A stretch of DNA of 64,000 nt from the NCBI RefSeq assembly GCF_020176955.2, contig NZ_JAIUCZ020000001.1:1302001-1366000 (forward strand), written 5' to 3'. Below are positions 24,558 to 32,796 of the stretch, piece by piece. Every line of letters begins with the position of its first letter. Position 1 is the first letter of the stretch. Both the position numbers and the translations under genes were made by a program. The DNA is from Nocardia sp. alder85J (lineage in GTDB: Bacteria > Actinomycetota > Actinomycetes > Mycobacteriales > Mycobacteriaceae). Below the pieces are notes generated by a model. It searched no databases, was not told the origin of the DNA, and saw nothing but the letters and a program-made list of their open reading frames with translations.

Positions 24558-24840
24558 GGCCCCAGCATGCCAGACGGCGCCGCCGGGCCCGTCCGGGCGG
24601 ACCCCGGGCCGTGGCGGCGCCGCGCACGAGAAATCTCCGGCCGCGCCGCGGTTCACCCGTTGCCGAGGACGGGAGCGGCCGCCGGAGGTGTTCGGCCGGA
24701 ACGCATCTCGACCGAGGGCGGTGATAAAGGCTGTGAGAGTGCGGGTTTCGGTCGCCGGGTCGGGACTGTGGGCCCGCACGGCGCCCGGACGCTGACGAGT
24801 TCTCGCTGTGACGACGCTGAGGAAGCCCACACAAGACCGC
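24558..24840. other. Gap between kinase and response regulator genes
   Basis: 283 bases between two genes usually adjacent or overlapping. No gene with a ribosome site was recognised on either strand. It probably contains a separate promoter for the response regulator. Confidence 0.4.
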
Positions 24841-26199
24841 TCACGGCGCGAGCGGCAGCCGGACCCGCAATCGCGCGCCGCCGAGCGGGGAGTCCTCGAC
24901 GTGGATCCGGCCGTGATGTGCGGCAACGATTTCGGCGGCGATGGCCAGGCCGAGTCCGGTGCCGCCGCTGTCCCGGGATCGGTCGTCCTGGAGCCGCACG
25001 AACCGCTCCAGGATCCGGTCCCGTTGTGCGACAGGCACTCCGGGCCCGTCGTCGTCGACGACGAAATCGACGTGATCACTGGACTCGATGAGCGACACCA
25101 GGATTCGCTTGTTCGCGTGAGTGATCGCATTGTCCAGCAGATTGCGCAGCAGCCGGGTCAGCGCGTGCGGGTCACCGATCGACCGGACCGGCGGCAACCG
25201 CGTCCCGATCCGCAGCCCGCGCCGGCCGCGGACCGCGGCGACCACCGTGGCGGCGATGTCGTCGAGGTCGACATCGGTGCGGCGCAGCGTCATTCCGCGT
25301 TCGTCGGCGGCGGCCAGGGTGAGCAGATCCTCGATCAGCTGCTGCATCCGGATCGCCTCCGGCAGCAGCGCACCGGTGAACAGCTGCTCGTCGGCGGCCT
25401 CGGGATGGCTGACCGCCAGGTCCAGACCAGCGCGCAGGGTGGCCAGCGGACTGCGCAATTCGTGCGAGGCGTCCGACAGGAACCGCTGCTGCGCTCGATG
25501 CGCGGCCTCGATCCGCACCAGCATCTCGTTCATCGTGGTGGCCAGTCCGGCGATCTCGTCGCGCGACGGCGGCACCGGCACCCGTTGCGACAACTCACCC
25601 GCGCCGATCTCGGCGACCCGCGCGCGGATCTCCTCCACCGACCGCAACGACCGTCCGACCAGCCCGTAGGTGGCGGCCGCGGCCGCGAGCACCACCAGCG
25701 GGCCGCCGAGCGCCAGCGCGATCGCCACCTCGTGCAACGCGTCCTCGACCGGCTCGCCGCTGACCACCGCCAGCACCGTCAGCTGCCCGTCCGGGCCGGT
25801 CACCTGCCGCGCGGACACCCGCATGTCGTTGTCGCCGGGCGCCTCCCACCCGGTGACCGTCCCGGACGGCAGCGTCATCCGGCCCAGCCCGGCGGATTCC
25901 GGCGATTCGAGCAGCACAGCGCCGGTGCTGTCGAGAACGCGCACCGCTTCGATGCGCCCGGCGGTGGACAGCAATCCCGGATCCAGTCCCGCCACCGGCG
26001 TGGTGCGCAGCCGGCCGGTGATCTCGCCGACGCGCGCCACCGCGAACGAATCGACCGACCCGTACAGCGACCGGTACAGCATGGCCATCATCACGATCCC
26101 ACCGAACAGCACCACCACCGCGACCACGCCCGCCGCGGTGAGCGCCGACCGTACCCGCAGGCCCCACCGCGCCGGGCTCCACAGCATCGCGAGATCCAT
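24841..26199 (-). CDS. Sensor histidine kinase
   Basis: 452 aa from the ATG at 26199. Membrane helices at about 17-41 and 157-180 enclose a 115-residue external sensor domain without a recognised fold. A HAMP linker follows (about 180-232). The phosphoacceptor is His246 in FLSDASHELRSPLATLRAGL. The ATPase domain shows the N box NLLDNAITHANKR, G1 VDDDGPGVP, F box RFVRLQD and G2 GGTGLGLAIAAEIVAAHHG. It transfers phosphate to the downstream response regulator. The signal sensed is unknown. The divergent DedA-like gene begins 84 bases away. Confidence 0.92.
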   Translation of the reverse strand: MDLAMLWSPARWGLRVRSALTAAGVVAVVVLFGGIVMMAMLYRSLYGSVDSFAVARVGEITGRLRTTPVAGLDPGLLSTAGRIEAVRVLDSTGAVLLESPESAGLGRMTLPSGTVTGWEAPGDNDMRVSARQVTGPDGQLTVLAVVSGEPVEDALHEVAIALALGGPLVVLAAAAATYGLVGRSLRSVEEIRARVAEIGAGELSQRVPVPPSRDEIAGLATTMNEMLVRIEAAHRAQQRFLSDASHELRSPLATLRAGLDLAVSHPEAADEQLFTGALLPEAIRMQQLIEDLLTLAAADERGMTLRRTDVDLDDIAATVVAAVRGRRGLRIGTRLPPVRSIGDPHALTRLLRNLLDNAITHANKRILVSLIESSDHVDFVVDDDGPGVPVAQRDRILERFVRLQDDRSRDSGGTGLGLAIAAEIVAAHHGRIHVEDSPLGGARLRVRLPLAP

Positions 26200-26283
26200 C
26201 ACGGCGCCATTCTCGAGCAGTCCCCGGCCGAACGCACGCACGATCTCAGCGTGTTCACAGCACCGATCGGTGACAGTGGCCGC

Positions 26284-26715
26284 GTGCAACATCTGATCGT
26301 CACCTACGGCCCGGCCGCGATCTTCCTGCTCATGGTCGCGGAGTCGGCCTGTATCCCGATTCCCTCGGAGGTCACCATGCTCCTCGGCGGCGCGCTGGCC
26401 GCCGGGGCGGTCGGCGGCTCCCACCCCGATCTCGCCACGGTGATCGCCGCCGGCACCCTCGGCAACGTCGCGGGCAGCTATCTCGCCTGGCTGGCCGGGC
26501 GCTTCGGCGGCCGACCGGCCCTGTACACCCTGGCCGGCTGCCTGCCGTGGACCGCCGCCCTGGCCTTCGCCGGATACGGCGTCGGCGCCAACTGGCACCA
26601 CCTCGAACAGACCCTGCGCGGACCCAGTTATCTCGTCGCGGCGGTGGCCGCGCTCGCGATCGCGGTGGTCGTGCACCGCCGCCGTCGCGCCGAGCGGGCC
26701 ATCGACCGAGCCTGA
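26284..26715 (+). pseudogene. DedA-family membrane protein with central deletion
   Basis: 143 codons from a GTG at 26284 (GTG at 26251 possible). The N-terminal half, VQHLIVTYGPAAIFLLMVAESACIPIPSEVTMLLGGALAAG...YLAWLAGRFGGRPAL, is normal for DedA. It then jumps in frame to YTLAGCLPWTAALAFAGYGVGANW and the last helix. DedA proteins are about 200-215 residues; the missing 60 or so carry the conserved Arg/Pro reentrant segment needed for lipid or H+ coupled function. The frame stays open, so a short protein may still be made. Confidence 0.65.
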
Positions 26716-26745
26716 CCGGCGGCAGCGGCGCTCCTGTTGGCCATC

Positions 26746-26770
26746 TGTACAAGAATGATATTCTCGTACA
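26746..26770. promoter_or_regulatory. Operator TGTAC-N-AGAAT-N3-ATTCT-N-GTACA
   Basis: A 25-bp near-perfect palindrome 37 bases upstream of the quinone oxidoreductase start. The 15 bases CATCTGTACAAGAAT that cover its left half recur exactly upstream of the SnoaL/TetR operon (28951-28965). A shared TetR-type regulator is the simplest explanation. Confidence 0.7.
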
Positions 26771-26806
26771 GCAGCCGGTCGTGATTGTCGAACAGAAGGA
26801 CACCCT

Positions 26807-27709
26807 GTGAAAGCGGTAGGTCAGCGGTCCCTCGGCGGACCCGAGGTCCTGGAGACCGTCGAGGTGCCGTGTCCGGCACCGCGGGCCGGGCAGGTGCTGA
26901 TCCGGCTGGGTGCGACCTCGGTGAACCCCGCCGACTGCAAGCTGCGCGCCGGGGCGGTGACCTTCCTGGGCGAGCCACCGTTCACCCTCGGCTTCGACGT
27001 CTCCGGCACGGTCACCGAGATCGGCGACGGCGTGACCGAATTCCGTTCCGGCGACGAGGTTTTCGGTATGGTGCACAGCCGCACCGGCACCTACGGCGAA
27101 TATGTCCTCGCCCGCGCGGACAGCCTGGCCGCGCGGCCGGCGAGCCTGGATCACGTGCACGCCGCGGCGCTGCCGACCGCGGCGCTGACGGCCTGGCAGG
27201 CCCTGGAACTGGCCGGGCTGCGGGCCGGCGAGCGCATCCTGATCCACGCGGCCGCCGGTGGGGTCGGGCACCTGGCCGTCCAGTTCGCCGCCCTGCGGGG
27301 CGCGCACGTCGTCGGGACCGCTCGCGCCGCCAACCACGACTTCCTGCGTGACCTCGGCGCCCACGAGCTGATCGACTACACCACAACCGATTTCACCACG
27401 ACCATCGCCGATGTCGACGTCGTGCTGGATCTGGTCGGCGGCGGGTACGGGTCCCGCTCGCTGCGGGTGCTGCGCACCGGCGGACGCTATGTGACGGCCC
27501 AATCGTCGGACGCCGGTGACGATCCCCGCGCCGCCCGGGTGACCGGCCGGCCGTCGCCCGCGGACCTGACGGCGATCGGAAAGCTCGTCGACGCCGGCCT
27601 GGTGCGGGTCCGGATCGACCGGGTGCTGTCGCTGGCGGAGGCCGCCGAGGCGCATCGCCTCAGCGAATCCGGCCGCGTCCGTGGGAAACTCGTGCTCACC
27701 CCCTGGTGA
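26807..27709 (+). CDS. NADPH:quinone oxidoreductase-like MDR protein
   Basis: 300 aa from a GTG at 26807 (AGAAGGA upstream). Zinc-free medium-chain reductase: MKAVGQRSLGGPEVLETVEVP, SVNPADCKLRAG, FDVSGTVTEIGDGV, and cofactor motif LIHAAAGGVGHLAVQFAALRGAHVVGTA; tail SGRVRGKLVLTPW. Expected to reduce quinones or enones with NADPH, a common target of TetR repressors that sense electrophiles. It converges with the TetR gene and overlaps its 3' end by 14 bases. Confidence 0.88.
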   Translation: MKAVGQRSLGGPEVLETVEVPCPAPRAGQVLIRLGATSVNPADCKLRAGAVTFLGEPPFTLGFDVSGTVTEIGDGVTEFRSGDEVFGMVHSRTGTYGEYVLARADSLAARPASLDHVHAAALPTAALTAWQALELAGLRAGERILIHAAAGGVGHLAVQFAALRGAHVVGTARAANHDFLRDLGAHELIDYTTTDFTTTIADVDVVLDLVGGGYGSRSLRVLRTGGRYVTAQSSDAGDDPRAARVTGRPSPADLTAIGKLVDAGLVRVRIDRVLSLAEAAEAHRLSESGRVRGKLVLTPW

Positions 27710-28316
27710 TCGGCGGACCGTCCGTCTCCGCACCGGCCAGTGGCTCGACCCGGTCGAGATAGTCCTCGACCAGGTCGATCATCTCCGCGTGACCGGTGAC
27801 GGTGCCGAAGCTCTCCTCCAGCTGGATCATCCGGGGGACGGCCGACATCAGGAACACCACGGCCGCGGGCACCCGCTCGTCGGCCGCCAGCCCGTAGCGC
27901 CGCAGGGCGGGTACGAGTGCGGCCACCAGGGCCTGCCGCAGGCGCTCACCGCCGCGGCCGATCACCGGCCCGACGGCCTTGCGGTGGTTGGCCAGTGCCA
28001 TGAATTCGAGCAGTAGCGCGGCGCCGGCCTTGTCGTTGGCGTAGGCCCAGATCGCGCGCAGCGGCCGGTCGGCGCCGGCGGCCCGCTCCAGCCGCCGCAC
28101 CAGATCGTCGGTGCCCGCTTCCAGGATCTCCACGAACAGGTCGTCCAACACCGGGAAGTAGTACTGGACCAGGCCCGGGGTCACCTGCGCGCGAGCGCCG
28201 ACGCTGCGGTAGGTGACGGACGCGTACCCCTGCTCCAGCATGAGATCCGCGGCGGCCCGGACGATATCGGCCCGGGTCTGCGAACTGCGCGACCCGACCC
28301 CGCGCGCTCCCGGCAT
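27696..28316 (-). CDS. TetR family regulator
   Basis: 206 aa. The helix-turn-helix is TRADIVRAAADLMLEQGYASVTYRSVGARAQVTPGLVQYYFPVLDDLFVEILEAG, a TetR domain with the YYF recognition-helix end. The ligand domain is helical. It is cotranscribed with the upstream SnoaL-like gene (3-base gap). The shared operator motif upstream of its own operon and of the convergent quinone oxidoreductase gene suggests it represses both. Confidence 0.88.
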   Translation of the reverse strand: MPGARGVGSRSSQTRADIVRAAADLMLEQGYASVTYRSVGARAQVTPGLVQYYFPVLDDLFVEILEAGTDDLVRRLERAAGADRPLRAIWAYANDKAGAALLLEFMALANHRKAVGPVIGRGGERLRQALVAALVPALRRYGLAADERVPAAVVFLMSAVPRMIQLEESFGTVTGHAEMIDLVEDYLDRVEPLAGAETDGPPITRG

Positions 28317-28319
28317 CGG

Positions 28320-28928
28320 CTACCTCCGCTCCGGCTGCCCGGCGGCCGCCGCATCCGGGACCGGCACGTCGCCCCAGCGGGCGGGGGCGGGTGAATCCGC
28401 TTGCAGCGGGCGCTGATATGACAGATCTCCGGTGTCGCGCGTGCCCTTGGGATATCCCTGTCCGGTGAAGAACGGCGAGTGCAGCACCCGCGCGTCGGCG
28501 GTGAACATGACCTCGACGGTGGAGCGCCGTAATGCGATGCGCCAGTGCCCGTTCCGGCGTTCGAGCCGATCCAGGTAGCGACCGCTGACGAATTGCGCGG
28601 TGCGGCCGTCGGCGCCGAGCAGAACCACGATCGAGTAGCTCTCGGCGTGCGCGGTGTCGCCGTCGATCTCGCAGCTGTGGGTGGTGATGTTGTGGGTGTG
28701 CACCTGCGAGGTGGCGGCGTGCGCGGCATTGGCCCAGTCCGCGTAGTCGGCGCCGGTGTTGGTGGCGTTGCCGTGCTGGTCGCTCGCGTCGGGATGGTAT
28801 GCGCTGCTGATCAATTCGGCGTCGTGCCGATCGCAGCCGCGCGCGTGCCGGGCGACGCAGTCGAGGATCTCCGCCCGATCCTCCAGGCGCCGCAGCCGTT
28901 GTTCGAGATCCGTCGTACCGGCAGCCAT
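28320..28928 (-). CDS. SnoaL-like / NTF2-fold protein
   Basis: 202 aa from the ATG at 28928 (GGAGG eight bases upstream). DLEQRLRRLEDRAEILDCVARHARGCDRHDAELISSAYHPDA is the typical SnoaL_4 opening, with Asp and His positioned as in dehydratase-like members; the core ends near YLDRLERRNGHWRIALRR. The C-terminal 50 residues are Pro/Ala-rich. It heads the SnoaL-TetR operon whose promoter contains the shared operator half; the Tn3-type transposon is inserted 84 bases upstream of its start. Confidence 0.8.
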   Translation of the reverse strand: MAAGTTDLEQRLRRLEDRAEILDCVARHARGCDRHDAELISSAYHPDASDQHGNATNTGADYADWANAAHAATSQVHTHNITTHSCEIDGDTAHAESYSIVVLLGADGRTAQFVSGRYLDRLERRNGHWRIALRRSTVEVMFTADARVLHSPFFTGQGYPKGTRDTGDLSYQRPLQADSPAPARWGDVPVPDAAAAGQPERR

Positions 28929-28950
28929 CCGCCCGTCCTCCTTGTTGCTC

Positions 28951-28971
28951 ATCTGTACAAGAATACAATTC
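28951..28971. promoter_or_regulatory. Second copy of the shared operator motif
   Basis: ATCTGTACAAGAAT at 28951-28964 (preceded by C), followed by ACAATTC; the left half matches the site at 26746 exactly over 15 bases, while the right half is degenerate. It lies 23-43 bases upstream of the SnoaL-like start, overlapping the expected promoter. Confidence 0.6.
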
Positions 28972-29011
28972 ACCTCCTCGGAGAGGAAGCTTTCGAAGGT
29001 CGGCGGGATCA

Positions 29012-29065
29012 GGGGTCCCGGTAGTAATCGTGCGAAAAACAACGACAATGGCTTGACCAGCGGTG
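29012..29065 (+). repeat. Left terminal inverted repeat, 54 bp
   Basis: Identical to the reverse complement of 38708-38761 across all 54 bases; the sequences diverge immediately afterwards. Longer than the 38-bp ends of Tn3 itself but within the family range. Confidence 0.95.
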
Positions 29066-29069
29066 TGTG

Positions 29070-29101
29070 ACTCGCAGCGATATGTGGCGGTGTTCTCGCA
29101 C
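29070..29101 (+). repeat. Res-like direct repeat, copy 1
   Basis: ACTCGCAGCGATATGTGG followed by CGGTGTTCTCGCAC; 31 of 32 bases match 30099-30130. It lies just inside the left inverted repeat, before the MBL gene. Confidence 0.75.
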
Positions 29102-29243
29102 TCTCAGGTGGCGCTGATGACGAGGGCGCTGCGGGCAAGCGTCGAGGACGGCGATAGTACCTGTGGGTCCGGTGTTGATGTGTCGCCGCTGCCCAGAGCA
29201 GATCCGGTGGATAGGACCGGCTCGCCCTCGATAGGTTCGCCGT

Positions 29244-29939
29244 ATGGAGATCGTATCTGTGTTGCCGCAGCTTGCAGCGCTGCGGTTTGCCGAGGTGAAC
29301 GACCTCAATGTCTATGTGTGGAACGACGGAGCAGAGGTGACGCTGATCGACAGTGGTCTGCCCGGCACCGCCGGCGAGATCGAAAACGGGCTTCGTGCAT
29401 TGGGTTTCGCCTGCGACCAGGTGCGGCGGGTGGTTCTGACCCATGCCCACGACGATCACATCGGTTCGGCGGCCGATCTTGCCGAGTGGGGAGCCGAGAT
29501 CTGGGCCCATTACGCCGATGCCGATATCGTGCGGGGTGAACGCCGGCCGCCGGCCCCGCTGCTGCGCGACTGGGAACGCCCGATCGCCGACGCCCTGGCA
29601 CCGGGCCCACGGCCGCGGCCGGCCCCGGTGCACCGCGAACTGCGCGGCGGTGAGGTGCTCGACTTCGGGGCCGGAGCCGAGGTCCTGGCTGTCCCCGGTC
29701 ACACCGAAGGCAGTATGGCGTTGCATCTGCCGCGCCACCGCGTGCTGTTCACCGGTGACACACTGGCCAACGTTCGTGGTGCCACCATGGCGGGCGTGTT
29801 CAACCTCGACAGCACCGCCGTCGAAGTAGCCGCCCACCGGCTGACCGACCTGGATGCCGACGTCGTCTGTGTCGGCCATGGTGACGTACTGACCGCAGCG
29901 GGCCTGCGGGCGTGGCGGAGTCGGCGGCCGAAACCCTGA
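29244..29939 (+). CDS. MBL-fold metallo-hydrolase
   Basis: 231 aa. Metallo-beta-lactamase fold with the HxHxDH zinc motif THAHDDH (residues 67-72), third His in PGHTEGSMAL, bridging Asp in LFTGDTLA and last His in CVGHGD. This is the glyoxalase II/Zn-hydrolase arrangement, not that of a classical class B beta-lactamase, so the substrate could be a thioester, phosphoester or lactone. It is cargo of the Tn3-type element and is flanked by two near-identical 32-bp repeats that resemble resolvase sites. Confidence 0.85.
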   Translation: MEIVSVLPQLAALRFAEVNDLNVYVWNDGAEVTLIDSGLPGTAGEIENGLRALGFACDQVRRVVLTHAHDDHIGSAADLAEWGAEIWAHYADADIVRGERRPPAPLLRDWERPIADALAPGPRPRPAPVHRELRGGEVLDFGAGAEVLAVPGHTEGSMALHLPRHRVLFTGDTLANVRGATMAGVFNLDSTAVEVAAHRLTDLDADVVCVGHGDVLTAAGLRAWRSRRPKP

Positions 29940-29982
29940 TGCGGGCCACGCCACAGCTGCGGACAAACGCGTGACCTTTCCC

Positions 29983-30341
29983 GTCGGCGCCACCCGACAT
30001 CGCGAAAATACCGTCGGTCATCACCGCGAGTCACACATCACCGCCGACGTCGTCGAAACCGCCCGCAGCACCCTCGTCATCGGCGCCACCTGACGGCAAC
30101 TCGCAGCGATAAGTGGCGGTGTTCTCGCACACCAGCGGTGATTCCGTGATGCGACGATGCCCTCGCCACGGTGGGGCGCTTGGGGTTGGGTCGGAAACGA
30201 TCGTCTGTGACCCGATCCGCACCGCCGCGGGCGCGATCGCGAATCCGCAGGTCAGCCCGAGCATGATTTGGGACAGAACCCGTGTGCGTTATCTACGGGA
30301 CGAAACCGGACCTGTCAGCCCTTTGTTGGACAGTTCGGGGC
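29983..30341. promoter_or_regulatory. Probable resolution (res) region and tnpR promoter
   Basis: Repeat-rich 359 bases before the resolvase start. It contains copy 2 of the 32-bp repeat (30099-30130), the pair TCGGCGCCACC(C/T)GAC near 29984 and 30080, the 12-base inverted match GCGAGTCACACA (30028-30039) to the left end, and CTGTC-N12-GACAG at 30312-30333 just before the tnpR ATG. Tn3-family res sites have three subsites of inverted motifs upstream of tnpR; exact subsites are not assigned. Confidence 0.5.
30099..30130 (+). repeat. Res-like direct repeat, copy 2
   Basis: Matches 29070-29101 at 31 of 32 bases. Located 211 bases before the resolvase start. The two copies bracket the MBL gene. 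Confidence 0.75.
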
Positions 30342-30938
30342 ATGGCTCGGTTCGGATACGCGCGGGTCTCCACCCGCGGGCAGAAAGACGACTCCCAGCT
30401 CGATGCGCTCAACGCGGCTGGCTGCGAGCGGATCTGGGTGGACAAGGCCTCCGGCAAGCTCGCGCGGCGGCCGGAGTGGGACAAGTGCTTCGAGCATCTG
30501 CGCCGGGGCGACGAGCTGGTGATCACCCGGCTGTCGCGGCCGTTCCGTTCGGTGCGGCACATGACCGAACTCGCCGCCCGGCTCGACGAGCGCGGTATCG
30601 ACCTCATCGTGCTCAAACAGGGCATCGACACCACCACCCCGGCTGGGCGGTTCCTGTTCCACGTCATCGCCGCGATGGACGAGATGACCGCCGACTTGAT
30701 CAGCGAGGGCACCCTCGAGGGCCTCGAATCCGCCCGTGCCCGAGGCCGGGTCGGCGGCCGGGCACCGAGCATGACTGCGTTGCAGGTGCTCAAAGCGCGG
30801 GAGATGTACGACGAACTAGACGAGCGCGGAAAACGCAAATACACCGTCGATCAGATCGCCGAAACCTTCTCGGTGTCCCGGAAAACTATCTACCGCAACC
30901 TCGAACGCGACAGCCACCCGCGGAACCGGCACCAATAG
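30342..30938 (+). CDS. tnpR: Serine resolvase (TnpR)
   Basis: 198 aa from the ATG at 30342. The resolvase domain MARFGYARVSTRGQ holds the nucleophilic Ser10; LVITRLSRPFRSVRHMTEL, GIDTTTPAGRFLFHVIAAMDEM and GLESARARGRVGGRAP are the standard conserved blocks. The C-terminal helix-turn-helix is YTVDQIAETFSVSRKTIYRNLER. It resolves transposition cointegrates at the res region immediately upstream. Transcribed toward the cargo operon, opposite to tnpA. Confidence 0.92.
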   Translation: MARFGYARVSTRGQKDDSQLDALNAAGCERIWVDKASGKLARRPEWDKCFEHLRRGDELVITRLSRPFRSVRHMTELAARLDERGIDLIVLKQGIDTTTPAGRFLFHVIAAMDEMTADLISEGTLEGLESARARGRVGGRAPSMTALQVLKAREMYDELDERGKRKYTVDQIAETFSVSRKTIYRNLERDSHPRNRHQ

Positions 30939-30962
30939 GACTGTGGCAGTTCAGATTCCGGT

Positions 30963-32168
30963 TCATCCGGCGGTGTCGGCTTTCCCGCCGCCGTGTGGTG
31001 TGAGCGCGGCGGCGACGAGGACGGCCAGGAGTGCCAGCAGGACGGCGAGTGCGAGGAGTCCGGCGTTGAGCGTGGCGGCGACAGCGATCGCGCCGACGAG
31101 CAGCGGGCCGCCGGCGTCGCCGAGTTCGCGGCCGATCTCGGCGGCACCCAGGGTCTGGCCGAGCCGTTCCGGTGGTGTGGTGGTGGCCAGGTACGCGAAT
31201 CCGATCGGGGTCACCAGCCCGGTCCCCGCGCCGATCACGAACGCCGCGACCAGCATTCCCGCGATCCCGGGAACCACGGTGGCCGCGGCCATGCCGATTG
31301 CGGCCAGGACCAGCCCGGCCGCCATCGTCGCGCCGTCGCGCAGCCGCCCGGCATCGCGAGCGCGGCCGACGCGCGGCTGGACGAGCGCGGCGGTGGCGGC
31401 CAGCAGCGATACCGCCGCGCCGGTGGCTAGCGGACCGAGGCCGTGACCGGCCCCGATCACGGGAAGAAACCCGATCCCGACCGCCAGGGCCGCGGTGGCC
31501 CCGGCGAGAGCGACGGTGGGGCGCAGAAAGTTCGAACTGCCCAGGCGCCGCACCAGATCCAGCACGGTCTGGCGGGCGCGCGGCAGCGCGGGAACGGTGG
31601 GAACGGTGATCGCCGCCCAGCCCGCGACCATGATGGCGAGAACGGTGAGGACGGCGAACAGCAGGTTGTAGCCGCCGATCGTGATCAGGACACCGCCGAG
31701 GAGGGGGCCGAGGGTGTAGCCGAGCCCTTTCCAGGCGCCGTATCCGCCGAACGCGCGGCCGTGACCGCCGCTGGGGGTCAGCCGCGCCACCATCGCCCCC
31801 GCCGCCGGGGAGAACGCCGCCGCGGCGGTGCCTTGACCGAGCCGGGCGAACCCGACGAGGGCAGGGTTGCCCGCCAGGACGAACGCCGCCGACGCGACCG
31901 CGAACGCGATCAGCCCACCGAGTAGCACCGGGCGCGGGCCGATGCGGTCGGCCAACGTCCCGAACACGGGTTTGAGCAGTATCTCCGCGCCGTCGTAAAC
32001 CGCCAGCAGCAGGCCCAGGGTCAACAGGCTGGCGTGCTCGGAACGGGTGTAGCCGCCGAGACTGGCCGCGATACTGTGCGCGCCGAACGCGGTGACGAAC
32101 CCGGCCGCATACAGCGGCAGCAACCGCGCCCGTGGCACGACGGCCTGTTCTGCCGGTGGCGTACTCAT
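30963..32168 (-). CDS. MFS transporter in ChrB-type operon
   Basis: 401 aa from the ATG at 32168 (GGAGAACTCACG upstream). Twelve hydrophobic helices; the MFS motif A reads GTLADRIGPRPVLLGG after helix 2, with a second weaker copy VGRARDAGRLRDGA after helix 8, and YGAWKGLGYTLGPLLGG in helix 5 fits drug/proton antiporters. Its start overlaps the PAP2 gene stop (ATGA). In place of the chromate pump ChrA often found with ChrB, this MFS protein may export the toxic ion or compound. Confidence 0.88.
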   Translation of the reverse strand: MSTPPAEQAVVPRARLLPLYAAGFVTAFGAHSIAASLGGYTRSEHASLLTLGLLLAVYDGAEILLKPVFGTLADRIGPRPVLLGGLIAFAVASAAFVLAGNPALVGFARLGQGTAAAAFSPAAGAMVARLTPSGGHGRAFGGYGAWKGLGYTLGPLLGGVLITIGGYNLLFAVLTVLAIMVAGWAAITVPTVPALPRARQTVLDLVRRLGSSNFLRPTVALAGATAALAVGIGFLPVIGAGHGLGPLATGAAVSLLAATAALVQPRVGRARDAGRLRDGATMAAGLVLAAIGMAAATVVPGIAGMLVAAFVIGAGTGLVTPIGFAYLATTTPPERLGQTLGAAEIGRELGDAGGPLLVGAIAVAATLNAGLLALAVLLALLAVLVAAALTPHGGGKADTAG

Positions 32169-32770
32169 CGTGAGTTCTCCTGCGCGGCAGTCGATTGCGC
32201 GGTGATCAGGATTCGCAGTGGGGTGTGGGTGAGCTGTGTGAGCAGCCAGCGCAGCGCGGGCCGCGCCAACCAGAACCCGGCCAGGCTCACGACCGCGCCC
32301 AACACGAGCCCGGCGAGTACGTCCTGGGGGTAGTGGGCGGCGATGTAGACACGGGTAAAAGCCATCAGCAGCGCCGCCACTGTCGCCAGGACGCTCAGAC
32401 GCCGGTCCACCAGCCACAGACCGGCCGCGACCGCGCCGGCCATCATCGCGTGATCACTGGGGAACGACCCGTCGGTATTGCAGTGCAACACCACGATGTC
32501 GTGCAACGCGTTGCACGGGCGGGTCTCGTTCACCGCACCCGAGATCGGCTGGTTGATCGCCAGCGCGGCGAGCGCACCGAGCGGCGCCCACACGGCCGCG
32601 ACCATTTTCTCTCGGCTCACTTGCCGAAGGGCGACCCACCACCCTGCCAGCAGCAGGATCGCGAAGAGCGCGACGCCGTAGTTCGCATAGCCGGACATGA
32701 TCGGGTGCAGCCACGGTGTGTTGCGGGCGAAGTCGTTGATATCGAGGAAGATTCGCGTATCGAGGTTCAT
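32165..32770 (-). CDS. PAP2 family membrane phosphatase
   Basis: 201 aa from the ATG at 32770 (AGGAAACCGACCG upstream). Four to six membrane helices and the PAP2 signature: KPR-like motif in AVNETRPCN, SFPSDHAMMAG (PSDH for PSGH) and TRVYIAAHYPQDVLAG with the catalytic His and Asp. Related to BcrC/undecaprenyl-pyrophosphate phosphatases acting on lipid phosphates at the membrane outer face. Middle gene of the ChrB-PAP2-MFS operon, 26 bases after the ChrB-like gene. Confidence 0.88.
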   Translation of the reverse strand: MNLDTRIFLDINDFARNTPWLHPIMSGYANYGVALFAILLLAGWWVALRQVSREKMVAAVWAPLGALAALAINQPISGAVNETRPCNALHDIVVLHCNTDGSFPSDHAMMAGAVAAGLWLVDRRLSVLATVAALLMAFTRVYIAAHYPQDVLAGLVLGAVVSLAGFWLARPALRWLLTQLTHTPLRILITAQSTAAQENSR

Positions 32771-32796
32771 CGGTCGGTTTCCTGGTCTCTCGGCGG

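Noticed and set aside
24808..26296. Long plus-strand frames opposite the histidine kinase gene
   Set aside because: High-GC antisense shadow; low-complexity His/Arg/Gln composition and no domain, while the minus-strand kinase is complete.
29244..29939. Class B beta-lactamase resistance gene on the transposon
   Set aside because: The THAHDDH motif and overall layout are those of general MBL-fold hydrolases; no signal peptide or class B substrate-site features.
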